Shown here: positions 51,326 through 60,631 of the stretch, in pieces
Layout of the letters: the number at the start of each line of letters is the position of its first letter
Numbering within the stretch: position 1 is the stretch's first letter
Assembly: GCF_002994615.1 (NCBI RefSeq)
Contig: NZ_PVNK01000064.1
Span: 1-64,000, forward strand
DNA length: 64,000 nt
From: Enhygromyxa salina
GTDB taxonomy: Bacteria > Myxococcota_A > Polyangia > Nannocystales > Nannocystaceae
Direction: 5' to 3'
Notes under the pieces: model-generated
The model's input: the letters and a program-made list of their open reading frames with translations, nothing else
The model's database searches: none
Told to the model about the DNA's origin: nothing
Program-made: the position numbers and the translations under genes

Positions 51326-52474
51326 ATGCCGGAGCGCGCGCATCTGAGCTGGTTCGCCTGGTTGGGAGCCGCGCTCTCGCTGCTCGCTTGTCGCGACCCC
51401 GAGCCCTCTGCGGCACCTGCGACCAGCCTGCGACCCTCCCCTGCACCTGTGCTCAGCGCAGATGACGAGGCGCTCCTCGCCAGCTTGCTGGCCGAAGACC
51501 CCGGCGATTTCCACGTCGCGCGAGCCAGGATCTGGCGCCTGGGTCCGGCGCGGTGGCTGGCCAAGGGGCCCGAGCTCCCCGATCGCCCGAGCGCAGACCT
51601 CCGCGGAGGCGCGCTCGAGCGCCCGCTGGACGCGGTCGTCATCGATCCCGAGGGTCCCCGGGTGCTCTTGCCCCTCGACGCCCTGGTCGGCGATCCAAAG
51701 CTGCGCGAGCGCTGGTCGGCGGTCCAGATCGTCGCGGTGCTCTCGGCCGGTGATCTCGTGACCGGCCTGACCCGCGAGCTTCGCCCGACGCCGTGGCTAA
51801 CGGTGTCCGCGGGGGTCGGGCTGACGCCGCTCGGCCGCGAGGGCGACGATCTGCGCGTGAGCTGGTCGGACCCGGCGTGCGGCTTTGGCCTCGAGCTGGC
51901 CCTCGACACCGAGGACTTCGGCCCCCTGTACGAGCCGGGCCCGGCCGGTCCACCGAGCGACGTCCCCGGCGACCTCCCAGGCGACGCGGGCGCGGGCAAT
52001 ATCGCGCGACGACTCGCGCCGGGGGCCGAGATCTTCGCCGAGCAGGACGCGCGAACGCCAGTCCTGCGCCTCGATCCCGAGACCCCGAGCCACGGCGAGC
52101 GGATGAGCGCGGCCCAGCGGGTCAGCCTCGACGGTCCGGCCAAGCGCGGGCGCCAGCCGATCACCTTGCGCTGCCGCGGGGTCCACGTGAGCGGCTGGGT
52201 CAGCTCGCGCGACATCATCGAGAGCACGACCCGCTACGCCGTGGTCCAGGACGCGGCCGCGCCCGTGTCGAGCTGCGCGGGGGTCGGGCGCGACGCGATC
52301 ACCGTGCCCCGGGCGACGCCGCTCTACGAGCCGACCGGAACCGGGGACGCGGCGCTGGTCGGGGTCGTCAGCGCCGACGTCGAGCTCCCGGCGAGCCCGG
52401 GCGCCGACGGCTGGTGGGTCGGCTGCGTCGAGAGCCCCTGGGGCGATCTCGTGGTTCAGTTTCGGCTGCGCTGA
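51326..52474 (+). CDS. Lipoprotein of unknown function
   Basis: The 382-residue product has a lipobox SLLAC. A Pro/Ala/Ser spacer is followed by an alpha-helical start (DEALLASLLAEDPGDF) and beta-rich domains with two or three Cys. A stretch around 200-215 (GPPSDVPGDLPGDAG) is a linker. I do not recognise the family. The 3' end overlaps the convergent acyltransferase gene by 19 bp, so this gene lies at the tail of the lipid operon but on the other strand. Confidence 0.75.
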   Translation: MPERAHLSWFAWLGAALSLLACRDPEPSAAPATSLRPSPAPVLSADDEALLASLLAEDPGDFHVARARIWRLGPARWLAKGPELPDRPSADLRGGALERPLDAVVIDPEGPRVLLPLDALVGDPKLRERWSAVQIVAVLSAGDLVTGLTRELRPTPWLTVSAGVGLTPLGREGDDLRVSWSDPACGFGLELALDTEDFGPLYEPGPAGPPSDVPGDLPGDAGAGNIARRLAPGAEIFAEQDARTPVLRLDPETPSHGERMSAAQRVSLDGPAKRGRQPITLRCRGVHVSGWVSSRDIIESTTRYAVVQDAAAPVSSCAGVGRDAITVPRATPLYEPTGTGDAALVGVVSADVELPASPGADGWWVGCVESPWGDLVVQFRLR

Positions 52475-53688
52475 GCTTCTCGGTAGGCGCGCAGGTGCCG
52501 ATCGAGGAAGTACTTCCACATGTTGACCGAGTGGATCGTCGGCGAGATCTGGAAGTTGTCGTCGGGGCTCCGGATCTGAAGCTTGTTGCCGACCTGCATG
52601 AGCACGGCCTTGATCGGCTCGAAGGGGAGCACGAGGGGGTCGTGACCGCGGTGGTCGGTGAACAGGAGGCGGTCGCCGAGGAGCTCGAGGTGGCCGAGGC
52701 CGAGCGGCTCGGGCTCGACCTGGCCCGGATGGATGCGGTGAAGCTCGGCCTCGCCCTCGAGCGCGACGCCGTCGGCCGCGTAGCGCTCGCTATCGAGGAC
52801 CGGGAGCTCGCCGAAGTGCTCGGTGATCCGGCGGTAGGCAGCGTCGATGTGCATGTCCTGCGCGGGCCCGCCCTCGCCGCGCAGCCAGCAGCCCAGGTCG
52901 ACGCGCCAGCGAGCCGCGCAGGCGTGGCAGTGGACGCTGTCGTCGTCCTCGGGCACGAGCGCGAGGCCGTCTTGATGAAAGCAGTGCGGGCACGCCCACA
53001 TGAACTCGGGCAGACCATGCGCGAGCCGGGTGCCAAACGAACGCGGCGGGACCTCGACCTCGTAGGGATCGACCGAGATGTAGCGCTGGACGTCGGCGGT
53101 GATCTGCTCGGCGGTGACGTTGTCGGGGTAATTGACGAGGGCGACGTACTCGATGTTGATCGGCATCGAGCGCGGGTACTTGGCCCAGCGCGGCCACTGC
53201 ATGTGCCCGGTCGTGACGCGCACGAAGCCAACGGGCACGCCGAGGCGCTTGGCCATGCGCCCGATGCCGGGCTTGACGGGGTTGGTCCGCCCGGTCCAGG
53301 TCCGGTCGCCCTCGGGAAAGACCAGGACCGGATCGCCCCGCCGAATGCGGCGCTCGACCTCGGCCAGCGCGCCCGGATCTTTCATGCCCTTCTTGAACGG
53401 GATCATGCTGAAGTAGGGCATCATCCAGCCGAAGTAGGGCACGCGCAGCAGCTGGTCGGTGCCGAGGATGTGGGTCTGACGGTTGTTCGACCACGGCACC
53501 ATCATCACGTCCCAGGGGCACGGGTGGTTGCTGACCAGCAGCACCGGGCCGCGGCGTGGGAACTTGACAGTGCGGATGATGTTGACGCGGATCGTCGGCG
53601 CGATCGTGGCCGCGGCGATCGTCCACAGGACCTTCCAGACGCCCCAGCGGATCCGGTCGTCGCGTTTATGGGAGATGGCGTCGGACAT
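52456..53688 (-). CDS. PlsC-type acyltransferase with zinc-ribbon-like insert
   Basis: The 410-residue protein has LPLAT motif I N54-H55-P-C-P-W-D60 (HX4D) and motif III FPEGDRT (124-130), so a lysophospholipid acyltransferase-like active site is present. Beyond the acyltransferase domain (about 30-220) there is CPHC...CHAC (about 232-258), a zinc-ribbon-like knuckle not seen in ordinary PlsC, and a C-terminal domain of about 130 residues. It is the last gene of the six-gene lipid operon; GGAG precedes the ATG. Confidence 0.85.
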   Translation of the reverse strand: MSDAISHKRDDRIRWGVWKVLWTIAAATIAPTIRVNIIRTVKFPRRGPVLLVSNHPCPWDVMMVPWSNNRQTHILGTDQLLRVPYFGWMMPYFSMIPFKKGMKDPGALAEVERRIRRGDPVLVFPEGDRTWTGRTNPVKPGIGRMAKRLGVPVGFVRVTTGHMQWPRWAKYPRSMPINIEYVALVNYPDNVTAEQITADVQRYISVDPYEVEVPPRSFGTRLAHGLPEFMWACPHCFHQDGLALVPEDDDSVHCHACAARWRVDLGCWLRGEGGPAQDMHIDAAYRRITEHFGELPVLDSERYAADGVALEGEAELHRIHPGQVEPEPLGLGHLELLGDRLLFTDHRGHDPLVLPFEPIKAVLMQVGNKLQIRSPDDNFQISPTIHSVNMWKYFLDRHLRAYREAQRSRN

Positions 53689-53730
53689 GGCGAGTGCTCC
53701 GATCGATGGGAGAGTCTCAGGTGATGGTGC

Positions 53731-54759
53731 TCAGCCGATCCGGACCCTCAGCGCCCCGGCCTTGAGCTCGAAGCGCGCGGGCAGACGGCCGACCTGTTCG
53801 CCGTCGATCTCGATCGGCACGTCAGCGTCGTCCGAGATCGGCGTGAACGCGACCCGCGTCGCGTGATGGTGGGCGATGCCCTTGGTCCGCAGGTGCTTGC
53901 CGCGAAAGACCTTGGCCAGCGTCGCCGTGAGCTTGGTCCGCGACATGCCGGTGACCTCGATGCAGTCGAATTGGCCGTCGTCGATCTTGGCGTCGGGGCA
54001 GACCCACATTCCGGCGCCGAAGTACTGCCCGTTGCCGACGATCCCGAGGGTCAGATCCACGCGGCGGCCCGGCGGCTCGCCGTCGACCGGCACGGTGTCG
54101 ATCTCGTCGTCGTGCTGGATCATGACCTGGACGTTGCGCCAGATGCGTACACCCTTGAGCGTGCCGACCAGGTACTTGAAGGTCGCGCCGAGCTGGGCGT
54201 TGGATTGGTTGACGCGGCGCACGACCTCGCCGCTGACCCCGACGCTTGCGACGTTGAGAAAGGGGCGGGTCCGGAGCCGGCCGTCCACGTCGGTGTAGCG
54301 CGCGAGGCCGTAGTCGATGAGCCGGGGCTGGGCGGCGACGAGGCGCTCGACCTGGCGCTGGATCCGGCCCCGCCCGAACATCCGCTGAAAGTCGCCCCCG
54401 GTGCCCGCGGCCAGGATCGCGAGGGTCGCGCGGGGGAAGCGGTTGTTGCCGTTTTGATCGACGAAGCCCGCCAAGACCTCGTTGGTCGTCCCGTCGCCGC
54501 CGACCGAGAGGATCGTGTCGGCCCCGCCCTCGAGCGCCTCGCGGCACAGCTCGCTGGCGTGGCCGGGCTCCTCGGTGTAGCGGGCGTCGAGGCCGGGGAA
54601 CTGGATCTCGAGGACCTCGCGGACCTGCTCCCAGCGCTTCTTGGCCGCGCCGCTGCTGGCCATCGGGTTGATGATCGCCGTGGTCTTGCCGAGGGCCTCG
54701 ATGGGCCCAGGTTTGGGCCCAGACTCGGGCGGCGAAGGCGAGGCGGCGGCGGCGGTCAT
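53731..54759 (-). CDS. Diacylglycerol/lipid kinase (DAGK catalytic family)
   Basis: The 342-residue protein has the family motif GGDGTTNEV (87-95), the NPMASSGAAKKRW N-terminal motif and LAAGTGGDFQRMFG. It would phosphorylate a lipid hydroxyl such as diacylglycerol or an alkylglycerol with ATP. It starts 4 bp after the stop of the reductase/epimerase gene. In an ether-lipid pathway such a kinase could return alkylglycerols to the phosphate pool (inference). Confidence 0.9.
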   Translation of the reverse strand: MTAAAASPSPPESGPKPGPIEALGKTTAIINPMASSGAAKKRWEQVREVLEIQFPGLDARYTEEPGHASELCREALEGGADTILSVGGDGTTNEVLAGFVDQNGNNRFPRATLAILAAGTGGDFQRMFGRGRIQRQVERLVAAQPRLIDYGLARYTDVDGRLRTRPFLNVASVGVSGEVVRRVNQSNAQLGATFKYLVGTLKGVRIWRNVQVMIQHDDEIDTVPVDGEPPGRRVDLTLGIVGNGQYFGAGMWVCPDAKIDDGQFDCIEVTGMSRTKLTATLAKVFRGKHLRTKGIAHHHATRVAFTPISDDADVPIEIDGEQVGRLPARFELKAGALRVRIG

Positions 54760-54763
54760 CGCT

Positions 54764-55834
54764 TCAGTCCGGGGCTCGCATCATCACGACCCCGCGCGCG
54801 CGCAGGTCCGCGACCGTGTCGGCCAGGGTGATCATGGGGTCGCGCGCTCGCCAGCCGAGCTCGTGCTCGGCGAGGGTCGACTCGACATACCAATAGTGCT
54901 GGGCCATCTCGATGCTGACCTCGTCGGGCAGCGCGTCGTCCTCGCCGAGGACCTCGTGGGCGCGGCGGACCAGCCACCGAGTCGCGCGCTCGACCACGGC
55001 GTGATCGGGCAGCGAGAAGACCGTGCCGTCGAGACCCGCGACCCGAGCGATGCGCGAGTAGAAGGTCCGGATCGGGCAGTTGCACGAGACCAGCAAGTAG
55101 CGCTGACCGGCCCGGCCCTTGTCGAGGGCCAGGGTCATGCCGTGGGCGGCGTCTCGGGCGTCGACGAAGGTGTAGCCCCCGGCCGGCACCAGCGGCGTGC
55201 GCTGCTCGAGCGCGCGGCGGACGTCCTCGGTCGAGCTGCCCTGGTAGTCGCCGGGCCCGAGCAGCAGCGCCGGGTTGACGATCACGACCTCGAAGCCGGG
55301 CTTGTCGTGGTCGAGGGCGACCTGCTCGCCGTAGTACTTGGTCCGGTAGTAGGGCCACTTGTTGATCAGCTCGAGCGGCGCCGGGGTCGTCTCGTCGGCG
55401 ACGGCGTCGGGGTCGGTGCTCACGCCGATCGTGCCGCTGGTGCTCGCGACCACGGCCCTGCGGATGCCCGCCCGCTCGCAGGCCTCGAGCACCTTGGCGA
55501 CGCCGTCGACGTTGACCTTGGTCATCAAGACCGCCTCGGCGCCGTCGCGCGAGACCTTGCCCGCGCAGTGCAACACGGCCGTGCAGCCGCCGCCCGTGCG
55601 CGCGGCCGCCTCGACGCTGGCCTCGTCGAGGATGTCGCCGGTTGCGAGCTCGGCCCCGAGCGCCGCGACGCGCTTGGCGGCCGCGGTGCCCGGGTCACGG
55701 ACCAGGGCGACGACCTCGCGACCTTGCTCGCGCAGCGAAGCGACGACGTGGGCGCCGAGGAAGCCGGTCGCGCCGGTCACCAACACGCGCTGGAACTCAG
55801 TCTCGGGTGACTTGCTCCCCGATGATTCGGTCAT
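54764..55834 (-). CDS. Extended SDR: NAD(P)-dependent epimerase/reductase
   Basis: The 356-residue protein has the cofactor loop GATGFLG (21-27), the Ser region STSGTIGVS, catalytic YYRTK (YxxxK), and the C-terminal substrate domain of dihydroflavonol-reductase/3-beta-HSD relatives. ATGA overlap with the megaenzyme gene means coupled translation. Its likely role is reducing a keto or aldehyde lipid intermediate produced by the neighbouring reductase; the substrate is not determined by sequence. Confidence 0.88.
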   Translation of the reverse strand: MTESSGSKSPETEFQRVLVTGATGFLGAHVVASLREQGREVVALVRDPGTAAAKRVAALGAELATGDILDEASVEAAARTGGGCTAVLHCAGKVSRDGAEAVLMTKVNVDGVAKVLEACERAGIRRAVVASTSGTIGVSTDPDAVADETTPAPLELINKWPYYRTKYYGEQVALDHDKPGFEVVIVNPALLLGPGDYQGSSTEDVRRALEQRTPLVPAGGYTFVDARDAAHGMTLALDKGRAGQRYLLVSCNCPIRTFYSRIARVAGLDGTVFSLPDHAVVERATRWLVRRAHEVLGEDDALPDEVSIEMAQHYWYVESTLAEHELGWRARDPMITLADTVADLRARGVVMMRAPD

Positions 55835-58800
55835 AGATCGAACGCCTTTTGAAAGACCTGGAGCAGGGCGATGTCGTTGCTCTTGACCTTGCCGGCCATG
55901 AACTCGGCGACCGAGGGCGTGTAGCTGTGGCGCACGATCTTCTCGAAGATCTCGACCGAGGTCTTGAGCACACAGTCGGCGCTGCCGCCCTCGGGCCGCC
56001 CGGGCCGGAAGCTCGCGGCCTCGGGGCTCAGGGCCAGGGTCCACTTGCCGTCGGCGACGCCGCCGAGCGAGAAGTAAAAGCTCGTCGGCTTGTCGACCGC
56101 GCCGGGGACGAAGCGGCCCTCGAGGCCCTCGAAGAGCTGCGTCATCGCCGACTTGCCCTTGGCCTGGCTGGGCGCTTGCTTGGGCTTGGCGTCCCCGCTG
56201 CCGGCCTCGGCCGCGGCCGCGGCGTCGAGGGCCTCGCGCTCGAGGTCGAGCTGCCAGCCGTCGCGCAGGGCGGCGACGGCCCGGTGGGCCAGGTGGGCGA
56301 CCTCGCGGTAGGCGTCGGAGCGCTTCATCCCGGCCACGCGGGTCTCGAGCTGCTCGATCGTGAGCGGCGGCCCGATCCGAACCTCGACGCTGCGCTTGCG
56401 CGGGACGGAGGCGCCCTTGGGCAGGGCCTTGTGGGTGCCGCCGAGCCACAGCGGCAGCACGTCGACGTTGTAGTTGAGGACCAGGTGGCCGATCAGCGGC
56501 ATGAACTCCTTCATGACGCCGTCGGTGCTGCGGGTGCCCTCGGGGAAGATCAACACCGTGCGCCCGCGGCTGATGTGCTCACCCGCCTGCTCGATCGCCT
56601 TGCGCAGGCCCGAGCGCCGATCGAGCGCGCCCATGTTGGTGAAGTTCTCGAAGTAGGCCCGCATCCACTTGTTCTTGAAGAAGTAGTCCTCGGCCGCGAG
56701 CGCGACGATCTTCGAGCCGTAGCCGCCGAGCGCGTACTTGGCCAGGCCCATGTCGAGGTGCGAGGCGTGGTTGGCGACGATCAGGGTGTGGCGGTTGTGC
56801 GGGATGTTGGCCTTGCCGCTGATCTTGACCTTCATGAAGCGGTCGTAGAACGACAGCTGACCGACGGTCAGCGCGGCCTTGGCCGGATCACGGATGAAGT
56901 CGGGGACGTAGAGGTCTTCGTCGTCCTTCTCGATCTGGCGGGTCGCGGACGGCTCGGGCTTGGCGCCGTTGGCGGTCCGCACGGCGTCTTCGAGCTCGGC
57001 GATCGTGCGCAGATCCGAGAGGTTGACGTTGCTGAGCTTGGGCGCGGCGGCCTCGAGGATCGAGGTCAGCTCGACGACCATCAGCGAGTCGAACGCGAGG
57101 TCATTTTGGAGGTCGTGGCTGGGCAGGAGCTCGTCGACGGGCCGCCTCGCGATCGACGCGATCGCGCTGCGGACGAAGCCGACCCCGTCGTTGGCCGAGG
57201 CCGAGGCCTTGGCCGCGGCGACGGCCTCGGACGCCTCGCGCAGGGTCTCGAGGATCGTGCGGACCTCCTTGCGCTTGACCTTGCGCGTGGCCGTGCGCGG
57301 GAGGTCGACGTCGGTGAAGTGGATGACCGTCGGGCGCATGTGCCGGGGCAGCTCGCCGATGTCCTTGCGCAGCTCGAACTCGGCCTCGCGGCGGCGCTGG
57401 CCGCGGTCGACCCTGGCCGTGTCTTCGCTGTCTTCGTCGAGCGAGCGGTTGGCGTAGTCGGGGACCGCGAGCACGGCGACGCGCTCGGCGCCCTCTTTCT
57501 CGCGATCGGGGATCCCGACGATCGACAGCTCCTTGATGAATTTCGGCAGCCCGAGCATGACCTCGACGTCGTCGGGGTACACGTTCTCGCCCGAGGCCGA
57601 GAGGATCACCTCTTTGGACCGACCGACGATCTTGAGCCGGTCCTTGCGGTCGAGCTTGCCGAGGTCACCGGTCCGCAGCCAGCCCTCGGTCAGGGTCTTC
57701 TTGGTCTCCTCGTCGTCGCCCTCGTAGCCGACCATGACGTTGGGGCCGCGCGCGAGGATCTCGCCGACGCCCTCGTCGTTGGGCTTGTCGATCTTGATCT
57801 CGACGCCGGGGATCGCCTTGCCCACGGTCCCGCCCTTGCTCCGCGGCGAGGCCTTGGACAGGGTCAAGACCGGCGCGGCCTCGGTCAGGCCGTAGCCCTC
57901 GGCGAGGTGGAGGCCGAGGCCCTGGAAGGTCCGGTGGACGTCGCGGGGCAGGGCCGCGGCTCCGGACACGAGGTACTTCAGATTGCCGCCGAGCTGCTGA
58001 TGGACCGGGCCAAACAGCACGCGGCCGAGATCGACCCCGAGGGTCTTGCCGACGTTGCGGTTGAGGTCGAGGGCGAAGTCGAACAGCTTCTCGCTCAGGC
58101 GGCCGCGATCGCGGACCTCGTTGAGGACCCGGCGCTCGATCAGCTCCCACAGCGCGGGCACGCCGATGATCGCCGTGACCTGGCCGAGCTCGAGGCCCTC
58201 GATCATGCGGTCGCCGTTGATCTCGTCGAGGTAGATGACCCGGGCGCCCCGCGACAGGGGCAGGAGCATGCCGCAGGTAAACTCAAAGGTGTGGTGCAGG
58301 GGCAGGACCGAGAGCACCCGGTCCTGGTGGCCGAGCGGGAACAGGGGCGCGAGCGCGGCGATCAGGGCCGTGAAATTCTCGTGCGTGAGCATCACGCCCT
58401 TGGGATCGCCGGTCGTACCCGAGGTGTAGAGCACGCTCGCTAGGTCGTCGTCGCCGATCTCGACGCTCGGCGCGACGGGCTCGGGCTCGTCGTCGGGGTG
58501 CGTGGGCGCGGCGGTCGCTTGCAGATCCCAGCGCGGACACAGCTCGCCCCCGTCGGCGTCGAGCTCGACGACGTGCTCATCGAACACCGCGATCTTGGCC
58601 TTGGACTTGCGCAGCACGACGCTGAGCGGGCCGGCTTCGAAGTCCTTGTCGACCGGGACCGCCGCCGCACCGCAGCGCAGGATCCCGAAGTACACGATGC
58701 TCCAGGCCGGGTGGTTGCGGCCGCCGAGCGCGACCCGATCACCCTTGCGCACGCCCGCGGCCCACAGCCGCTGGGCCACGGCCGCCGAGCGGCGCTCGAG

Positions 58801-60624
58801 GTCGCGGTAGGTGATGCGCGAGAGCTGGGGCGGATCGCCGGCCATGCGCTGAAACGCGAGGGCGTGCTCGTGACGATCGCTCAGATCCTCGAGCATGGCC
58901 ACGAGGTTGTCGTGGCGGCGCAGGGCCTTGGTCTCCTTGCGGAGCTTGTCCTCGAGCAGCGGGATCGAGAATTCCTCGACGCCCTTGTGGTGGATCTCGA
59001 GCCAGTAGTGGCGCCAGTCGATGTCCTCGGGGTTCCACCGCAGCTTGGCCTGGTCGGCCTCGGTCAGGCTCTTCATCAGGCCGCGGGTGTTCTTGGCCGA
59101 GAAGCGATACTCGTTGGCCGTGATGAAGGGCGTGAACGCGTCGAACACCATCTCGATGTTGGCGGTGTTCTTGGCCAGGCTCGCGACCTGCTTGCGCACG
59201 GGCTCGGTGAAGCGCTCGCTCGGGGTGTCGCGGAAGCGCTCGAGGAAGCCTGCGACCTGCTCGCTGCGCTTGCGCACCTGCGGCGACGACCAGCGCTCGT
59301 AGTGCTCGAGCGGGACGATGGCCGGCTCGGCGTGGGCCTGGACCATGTTGACGAGCGCGTTGCCCTTGGTCCGCTGGGTGTAGTAACGGCGCTTGGCCAG
59401 GCCGATCAGCTCGCCCGCGCGGCGAGTCTTGAGCGGGTTCGCGTCAGAGGTGCACAGCTGGTAGCAGACCTCGTGGCGCTCGGCGATCAAGGCCGCGAGC
59501 GCGGCGATCATCGCGGCCGAGCACATGTCGACGGGGATCGCGTCGTAGTAGCACTTCTCGCCGGCGGGGATGTGCTGCTGACCCTGGTAGGTCAGGTACA
59601 TGATCGGCGTCGAGGTCGAGATGCCCTCGCACCAGCCGACCTTGGGGAACTCGACCGCCGACTCGACGATCGAGGGGCGGACGATCGTCAGCGGCAGGCC
59701 CGAGGACAGCAGCACCTGCTCACCGATGCTCTTGGTGTAGGTGTAGATGTTGGGCCAGCCCCAGAAGGTCGCGCGCTCGGCCCCGGCCGCGATCAGGCGC
59801 TCGCGGACGAAGCGACGCTTGACCCGCTCGAGCTCGTCGTCGAGGGCCGCCCCGCGCAGGGGCTCGTGGCGGTCCCGGAGGTTGCGCTTGGCCTCGTCGA
59901 GGAGGTGGGACTGGCGCGGCGCGTCCTCGGCCCGGCGCCGGGTCGACGCGACGAGGTCGCTGCACTCGTCGATCTCGCGCTCGGCCGACCAGTGCGAGAC
60001 GTCGAGCTCGTCGGCGCGCGGGAACGGGAACTCGAGGGTGTTGCGCTCCATGGTCACGCCGTCACGGCAGCCGACCACGAAGCAGGTGCTGGTGTGCATG
60101 ATCGGCGCGTCGCCGAGGGCCCGCGACAGCGCGATCAGGTGGCGCGCGCCGTAGGCGTTGACGTTGAGGGCCTCGTCGAGGGGCGGGTTGAAGTCGACGA
60201 CGCCCGCGACGTTGACGATCGCCGCGATCTCCTTGGCGCTGCCCTTGGCCGCGCCGAGCTCGCGGACCAGCTCGGGGTCGACGCCGAGCAGGTCGCGGGT
60301 CACGTCGCCGTCGATCGCCACGACCTTGGACTTGATCCAGGCCTCGAAGTCCGGGTGCTGCTCGCGGAGGGAGTCGAAGACCGGCGAGGGCACGATCTCC
60401 GCCCACCAGCGCTCCTCGGAGGTGATGGTCTTGCGCGAGCGGACGACCGTGTAGATCGTCCCGACCTCGGGGTAGCGATGGAGCAGCATCGCCAGCCAGA
60501 CCTTGCCGAGGAACCCGGTCGTGCCGATGACGATGAGGTTCTTGCCCTGGAGCGTCGCGCCGACGTCCAAGGGATCCAGCGTCGCGCCAGGGTCTGGGAG
60601 AGTTGTCGCTTGCGGCTCGCTCAT
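55831..60624 (-). CDS. elbD: Five-module fatty-acyl reductase/ligase/ACP/acyltransferase/SCP2 megaenzyme
   Basis: The 1597-residue fusion has five modules. 1-560: fatty acyl-CoA/thioester reductase with GTTGFLG (about 34-40) and Y293-T-Y-T-K297. 570-1120: AMP-forming acyl ligase with YTSGTTGDPKG (about 732-742), EGYGLTE and GWLRTGD. 1145-1215: carrier domain with attachment Ser1179 (DLAFDSL). 1220-1470: LPLAT acyltransferase with NHASHLD (about 1285-1291) and FPEGTRS (about 1359-1365). 1495-1597: SCP2-like lipid-binding domain. It can activate, hold, reduce and re-esterify a fatty chain in one polypeptide. The architecture matches my knowledge of ElbD, the ether-lipid enzyme of Myxococcus xanthus; orthology needs alignment. 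Confidence 0.9.
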   Translation of the reverse strand: MSEPQATTLPDPGATLDPLDVGATLQGKNLIVIGTTGFLGKVWLAMLLHRYPEVGTIYTVVRSRKTITSEERWWAEIVPSPVFDSLREQHPDFEAWIKSKVVAIDGDVTRDLLGVDPELVRELGAAKGSAKEIAAIVNVAGVVDFNPPLDEALNVNAYGARHLIALSRALGDAPIMHTSTCFVVGCRDGVTMERNTLEFPFPRADELDVSHWSAEREIDECSDLVASTRRRAEDAPRQSHLLDEAKRNLRDRHEPLRGAALDDELERVKRRFVRERLIAAGAERATFWGWPNIYTYTKSIGEQVLLSSGLPLTIVRPSIVESAVEFPKVGWCEGISTSTPIMYLTYQGQQHIPAGEKCYYDAIPVDMCSAAMIAALAALIAERHEVCYQLCTSDANPLKTRRAGELIGLAKRRYYTQRTKGNALVNMVQAHAEPAIVPLEHYERWSSPQVRKRSEQVAGFLERFRDTPSERFTEPVRKQVASLAKNTANIEMVFDAFTPFITANEYRFSAKNTRGLMKSLTEADQAKLRWNPEDIDWRHYWLEIHHKGVEEFSIPLLEDKLRKETKALRRHDNLVAMLEDLSDRHEHALAFQRMAGDPPQLSRITYRDLERRSAAVAQRLWAAGVRKGDRVALGGRNHPAWSIVYFGILRCGAAAVPVDKDFEAGPLSVVLRKSKAKIAVFDEHVVELDADGGELCPRWDLQATAAPTHPDDEPEPVAPSVEIGDDDLASVLYTSGTTGDPKGVMLTHENFTALIAALAPLFPLGHQDRVLSVLPLHHTFEFTCGMLLPLSRGARVIYLDEINGDRMIEGLELGQVTAIIGVPALWELIERRVLNEVRDRGRLSEKLFDFALDLNRNVGKTLGVDLGRVLFGPVHQQLGGNLKYLVSGAAALPRDVHRTFQGLGLHLAEGYGLTEAAPVLTLSKASPRSKGGTVGKAIPGVEIKIDKPNDEGVGEILARGPNVMVGYEGDDEETKKTLTEGWLRTGDLGKLDRKDRLKIVGRSKEVILSASGENVYPDDVEVMLGLPKFIKELSIVGIPDREKEGAERVAVLAVPDYANRSLDEDSEDTARVDRGQRRREAEFELRKDIGELPRHMRPTVIHFTDVDLPRTATRKVKRKEVRTILETLREASEAVAAAKASASANDGVGFVRSAIASIARRPVDELLPSHDLQNDLAFDSLMVVELTSILEAAAPKLSNVNLSDLRTIAELEDAVRTANGAKPEPSATRQIEKDDEDLYVPDFIRDPAKAALTVGQLSFYDRFMKVKISGKANIPHNRHTLIVANHASHLDMGLAKYALGGYGSKIVALAAEDYFFKNKWMRAYFENFTNMGALDRRSGLRKAIEQAGEHISRGRTVLIFPEGTRSTDGVMKEFMPLIGHLVLNYNVDVLPLWLGGTHKALPKGASVPRKRSVEVRIGPPLTIEQLETRVAGMKRSDAYREVAHLAHRAVAALRDGWQLDLEREALDAAAAAEAGSGDAKPKQAPSQAKGKSAMTQLFEGLEGRFVPGAVDKPTSFYFSLGGVADGKWTLALSPEAASFRPGRPEGGSADCVLKTSVEIFEKIVRHSYTPSVAEFMAGKVKSNDIALLQVFQKAFDL

Positions 60625-60631
60625 GATCGCC

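Noticed and set aside
53013..53030. -24/-12-like site TGGCACCCGGCTCGC on the minus strand
   Set aside because: It lies inside the acyltransferase coding sequence, with no gene start downstream at a suitable distance.
55849..58443. Open frame of 864 codons antisense to the megaenzyme
   Set aside because: The opposite strand has well-defined ligase, carrier and acyltransferase motifs; the antisense product is low-complexity and has no recognisable domain.
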